Assembly: GCA_035513175.1 (NCBI GenBank)
Contig: DATKCN010000398.1
Span: forward strand, 1-16,078
Reading direction: 5' to 3'
From: DATKCN01 sp035513175
GTDB lineage: Bacteria > Chloroflexota > Chloroflexia > Thermomicrobiales > CFX8
DNA: 16,078 nucleotides
Shown here one piece after another: positions 13,429-16,078 of this stretch; position 1 is the first letter of the stretch, and every line of letters begins with the position of its first letter. Under the pieces are notes generated by a model. It was not told the origin of the DNA and made no database searches. It saw only the letters and a list, made by a program, of their open reading frames with translations. A program made the translations under genes and the position numbers.

Positions 13429-15552
13429 GAAAAGATCGGCGATCAGCCGTGCTGCCCGCGTCCCGCCACCGGGGTCGTGCTGGCGGTAGGCGCTGGTGTC
13501 GCTGCCGATGGTTTGCAGGGCGGCTTCGGCCAGTGCGGCGGGGGAGGTGGCGGCGAAGTCCATGCGCCGTCCCGCGTCGTAGCAATCGAGGCGGTGGGCG
13601 ACGTGGAAGACCTGCTCGCAGTGGTCCTTCAGGGGGAAGTAGAGGAATGGGCGGCGGTTGACAGTCAATTCCATCGTCGTCCCGAGGCCGCCCTGCACGA
13701 TGCCGAGGTCGGCGGCTGCCAGATGCTCGTACAGGTTGTGGACGTAGGGCAGGACGCGCACGCCGTCCTGCTCGGCCAGCGTTTCCGGGTCGATGCGTGG
13801 TCCAGCCACGAGCACGAGCCGAGCGTCCGGGATCTCCCGCCGCATCAATGGCCAGGCTTCCAGCACGCGGTCGAGCAACGGACGCCCAACGCTCGTGCCT
13901 CCGACGGCGCACACTGCCAGTGGAAGGTCGGGATCGTAGCCCAACCGCTCGCGCAACGCGCCGGTGTCCGCGAGGTCCGCCGGGTCGTACGGCACGACGT
14001 AGCCGACCGGCGTGAAGTGCTCCCGGGTCCAGTCGGGGATCAGCGGCAGGTCGGGCCCGAAGCGTTCCGACACGAGGTCGTCGAGCACGCCGAAGTAAAT
14101 CGCGCGGTCGCGGACGTACGGAAAGCGCGCGACGTGCTCCAGCATCTCGGCGTTGTAGTCGGCCGTCAGGAACGCCTCGCGCGAATCCGGCGAGCGGTCG
14201 ATTGGCAGCCAGCCGAGGAAGTCGGTCATGAAGACGTAGGGCGCGGTTTTCAGCTCCGGGTTCTCGTGCAGGAAGTGGTCTACTTCCCAGGCCTCATCGC
14301 CGATCCACAGGTCGTAAGGGGTTTCCCGCACGGCGTCCAGAAAGACCATGAAGTTGACCAGCAGGATTTCGTCCATCTCGCGGAAGGCGTGGAAGCAGTG
14401 CAGCGAGTGCTCTCCGCCCCTGCCGGCCGCCTGCTCCCAGTGCGCCGACTCGCTCGCCAGCGCGCCGCTCAGCGGGTGAATCGTCTCCCCGGCCTGTTCC
14501 AGCACCCGCGTCACCAGGTGCTGCGCGAGCCAGTCGATCCTCAGGTCCGGCAGGAGCCGCCGCAGCTCGCGGGCGACGGCCAGGTCGCGCTGCACATGCC
14601 CCAGGCCGATGGGGCTGGAGACGAACAGCGCCCGCCGGGGCCGCGACATGGCCCGCTGCCATGTCCTTACTCGCGGTTCCGGGGCGTCGCGCTCGATGAA
14701 CTCGGCGATGGCCAGGTTTGCCCGCACGGGATCGCGGGCAATCGGAACGTGGCCGCTGCCCTCGAAGATCAGCAGTTCCGCGCCGGGAATCTCGGCCTGT
14801 AGCATCCGGCCGAACTCGGGCGAGACGGAGGCGTCGTCGCTGCCGTGAATGAGAAGCGTCGGGCAGGCGATGTGGCGGTAGTAGGCGGTCGGCTCATGCT
14901 CGAATAGCTCCAGGCTGGCGGCGATCAACGCCTCCGGCGAGCCCTCCATCGTCCAGGCGACGAAATCCTCGATCTGCTTCGTCGAGTGCGGCTCGGGGAA
15001 GTCCTCGATGGCCGTTGCCTCGTTCAGCGCGCGGAAGTCGTGTCGCATGTGGAACACCTTCCAGTCGAGCGGCACATCGGGGTCAGGGCCGGACGTGAAG
15101 TACTCCAGCATCATGGGGTGGAGGGAGGTGTCGAAATGCGTCGGGAATGAGCTGACGCTGATGAGATGCGAGACGCGCTCCGGATGCCGGACTGCCACGC
15201 GGCTCAGCCAGCGGATGGCCCAGGTGATGCCAACCAGTGCGGCCCGTTGCACTTGCGCCGCGTCCATGACGGCCAGCAGGTCGGCGGCGAAGTAGTCGGC
15301 CGAGTAGCCGCTCTCCGGGCAGTCGGACCCGCCGCTGCCGCGCGCGTCCCACGTCACGACCCGCAAGCCGCGTTGCGCGAGCCAGGGTACCTGCCCCTTC
15401 CAGACGCGCCCGTGGATGTAAGTCGCGGCGGGGGAGAAGACGATGGCGCGCTCGGCGTCGTCGCTCCCGAACACCTCGTAATGCACGCGAACGCCGTCCA
15501 TGGGGTTCGTGGCCAGGCCGGATCGGGCAGGCTCGAGCGCGCGCATCGGCAT
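13426..15552 (-). CDS. alpha/beta hydrolase - glycosyltransferase fusion protein, 708 aa
   Basis: Two domains are joined in one uninterrupted frame. Residues 17-290 are an alpha/beta hydrolase: oxyanion region VFSPAATYIHG, VTWDARGSGGSD (67-77), elbow GITWA (108-112), acid Asp240 in LLIHGSDD, and His268 in GSGHVP. The elbow normally reads G-x-S-x-G; here Thr110 replaces the serine and Ala112 the glycine. From about 305 a GT28/GT1-like glycosyltransferase begins: ALFVSSPIGLGHVQRDLAVA (308-327), then a C-terminal donor-binding part with VGGTSVGRPLLDRVLEAWP, VQGGLGTTMELTVNRRP (619-635) and LKDHCEQ (641-647). The start at 15552 has GGAAGGGA upstream; a second ATG at 15546 is equally possible. The hydrolase part is paralogous to the next gene upstream. 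Substrates are unknown. Confidence 0.88.
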   Translation of the reverse strand: MPMRALEPARSGLATNPMDGVRVHYEVFGSDDAERAIVFSPAATYIHGRVWKGQVPWLAQRGLRVVTWDARGSGGSDCPESGYSADYFAADLLAVMDAAQVQRAALVGITWAIRWLSRVAVRHPERVSHLISVSSFPTHFDTSLHPMMLEYFTSGPDPDVPLDWKVFHMRHDFRALNEATAIEDFPEPHSTKQIEDFVAWTMEGSPEALIAASLELFEHEPTAYYRHIACPTLLIHGSDDASVSPEFGRMLQAEIPGAELLIFEGSGHVPIARDPVRANLAIAEFIERDAPEPRVRTWQRAMSRPRRALFVSSPIGLGHVQRDLAVARELRRLLPDLRIDWLAQHLVTRVLEQAGETIHPLSGALASESAHWEQAAGRGGEHSLHCFHAFREMDEILLVNFMVFLDAVRETPYDLWIGDEAWEVDHFLHENPELKTAPYVFMTDFLGWLPIDRSPDSREAFLTADYNAEMLEHVARFPYVRDRAIYFGVLDDLVSERFGPDLPLIPDWTREHFTPVGYVVPYDPADLADTGALRERLGYDPDLPLAVCAVGGTSVGRPLLDRVLEAWPLMRREIPDARLVLVAGPRIDPETLAEQDGVRVLPYVHNLYEHLAAADLGIVQGGLGTTMELTVNRRPFLYFPLKDHCEQVFHVAHRLDCYDAGRRMDFAATSPAALAEAALQTIGSDTSAYRQHDPGGGTRAARLIADLF

Positions 15553-15560
15553 CCGTCCCT

Positions 15561-15604
15561 TCCGCTGTATGGCCCAGGCGCCATCGCCGGAATACTACAG
15601 CGGA
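15561..15604 (-). promoter_or_regulatory. 9-bp inverted repeat overlapping the ribosome binding site of the fusion gene
   Basis: TCCGCTGTA (15561-15569) and TACAGCGGA (15596-15604) are perfect inverted copies separated by 26 nt, in the 106-nt gap before the fusion gene. On the minus-strand mRNA the 3' arm ends in the first GGA of the GGAAGGGA Shine-Dalgarno (15563-15556). It could be a leader hairpin that limits ribosome access, or a dyad operator. The rest of this gap shows no gene. Confidence 0.45.
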
Positions 15605-15658
15605 TCGCGGGCAGCCTGACATCCTCCGCCCGGCTTGGCATGATGTGACGAGCATGTG

Positions 15659-16078
15659 CTACTGACGTCCGCTCCAGCCCCGGCGCCGCAGGAAGTCAGC
15701 GATCGCCAGGTTCGTGCGGACGGGGTCGCGCAGCATGACGCCGTGACCGCAGTCCTGCATCTCCAGCAGTTCCCAATCGGGCCGTAGCGCAACTAACCGC
15801 CGGGAGTGCTCGACGTCGGCGATACGATCGTCGTCGCCGTGGATGAGCAGCGCCGGACACTGGATGCGGCCGATGGCTTCGTCAAGCAGCATGGCCGGAA
15901 ACATCGCGGGGTTGGCCACGGTCAGCCCGAGAAACTCCGGCGTCGTTTCCAGGCCCCACCCGATGCCGTCATCGATGGGCTTGGTCGAATGAGGCTCCGA
16001 AAACAGCTCGTGGAAGAAGAAGTCCAGCCAGTCCGGATAGTGCTCACTCCAGTAATGCGCGTTCCACTTTTCCCAGCC
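15659..16078 (-). CDS. alpha/beta hydrolase, C-terminal part; truncated by the window edge
   Basis: The frame is open from the window edge (GWEKWNAHYWSEHYPDWLDFF...) to TAG, 139 residues. It contains the C-terminal catalytic elements of an alpha/beta hydrolase: the acid in ALLIHGDDDRIAD and the histidine in DCGHGVMLRDPVRTNLAIADFL. The nucleophile elbow lies outside the window. The stretch EPHSTKPIDD...W..ET matches EPHSTKQIEDFVAWTMEGS of the neighbouring fusion protein, and the C-termini align as well (RDPVR-NLAIA-F), so the two are tandem paralogues. Unlike its neighbour, this copy stops right after the hydrolase domain and carries no glycosyltransferase. An 86-residue reading from an internal ATG at 15919 would be too short. 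Substrate unknown. Confidence 0.85.
   Translation of the reverse strand, partial: GWEKWNAHYWSEHYPDWLDFFFHELFSEPHSTKPIDDGIGWGLETTPEFLGLTVANPAMFPAMLLDEAIGRIQCPALLIHGDDDRIADVEHSRRLVALRPDWELLEMQDCGHGVMLRDPVRTNLAIADFLRRRGWSGRQ

Noticed and set aside
13477..14802. 441-residue plus-strand ORF opposite the fusion gene
   Set aside because: Antisense shadow of the glycosyltransferase and hydrolase domains, with no recognisable motif.

Overview
The window is high-GC DNA that most resembles a Chloroflexota genome of the Thermomicrobia/Sphaerobacter type. This placement is inferred from gene content and style: a Tat-like lipoprotein substrate-binding protein with a Thr/Ala/Pro-rich linker, a GsiA-like fused ABC ATPase, and a DUF2064 transferase / family-2 glycosyltransferase pair. 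I see no rRNA, tRNA, CRISPR array or insertion sequence.

Plus-strand half (1-7981): the C-terminal part of a D-2-hydroxyacid dehydrogenase, a small hypothetical protein, a nitroreductase overlapping it by ATGA, then a near-consensus promoter and about 170 nt of leader. A complete peptide-type ABC importer follows: lipoprotein substrate-binding protein, two permeases, and one polypeptide carrying both ATPase domains.

Minus-strand half (16078-8098), read in its own direction: the C-terminal end of an alpha/beta hydrolase; a 708-residue fusion of a paralogous hydrolase domain with a GT28/GT1-like glycosyltransferase; an acetolactate-synthase-like ThDP enzyme; then a five-gene set. That set is a DUF2064 transferase ('rSAM/selenodomain-associated transferase 1' type), a CxxC thioredoxin-like protein, a family-2 glycosyltransferase ('transferase 2' type), a peroxiredoxin-like protein and an aminoglycoside-phosphotransferase-fold kinase. 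The last four genes overlap one another by 4, 17 and 20 nt.

The main discovery is in the peroxiredoxin-like gene. Its reading frame is interrupted by one in-frame TGA (complement 9509-9511), exactly where the first redox cysteine of the CxxC motif should be. A perfect 7-bp hairpin with a GGUU loop starts 18 nt after the TGA, as expected of a bacterial SECIS. The gene is best read as one 187-residue selenoprotein (Sec48-x-x-Cys51) from 9652 to 9089. Automatic calling would give only a truncated 130-residue ORF with a TTG start. The selenoprotein lies among the two transferase families that are named for association with selenium-related domains, so the cluster may be one thiol/selenium redox and sugar-transfer module.

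Tracts of GGG repeated every 7 nt occur at three gene ends, two of them as long inverted repeats, and look like a dispersed repeat family of this genome.
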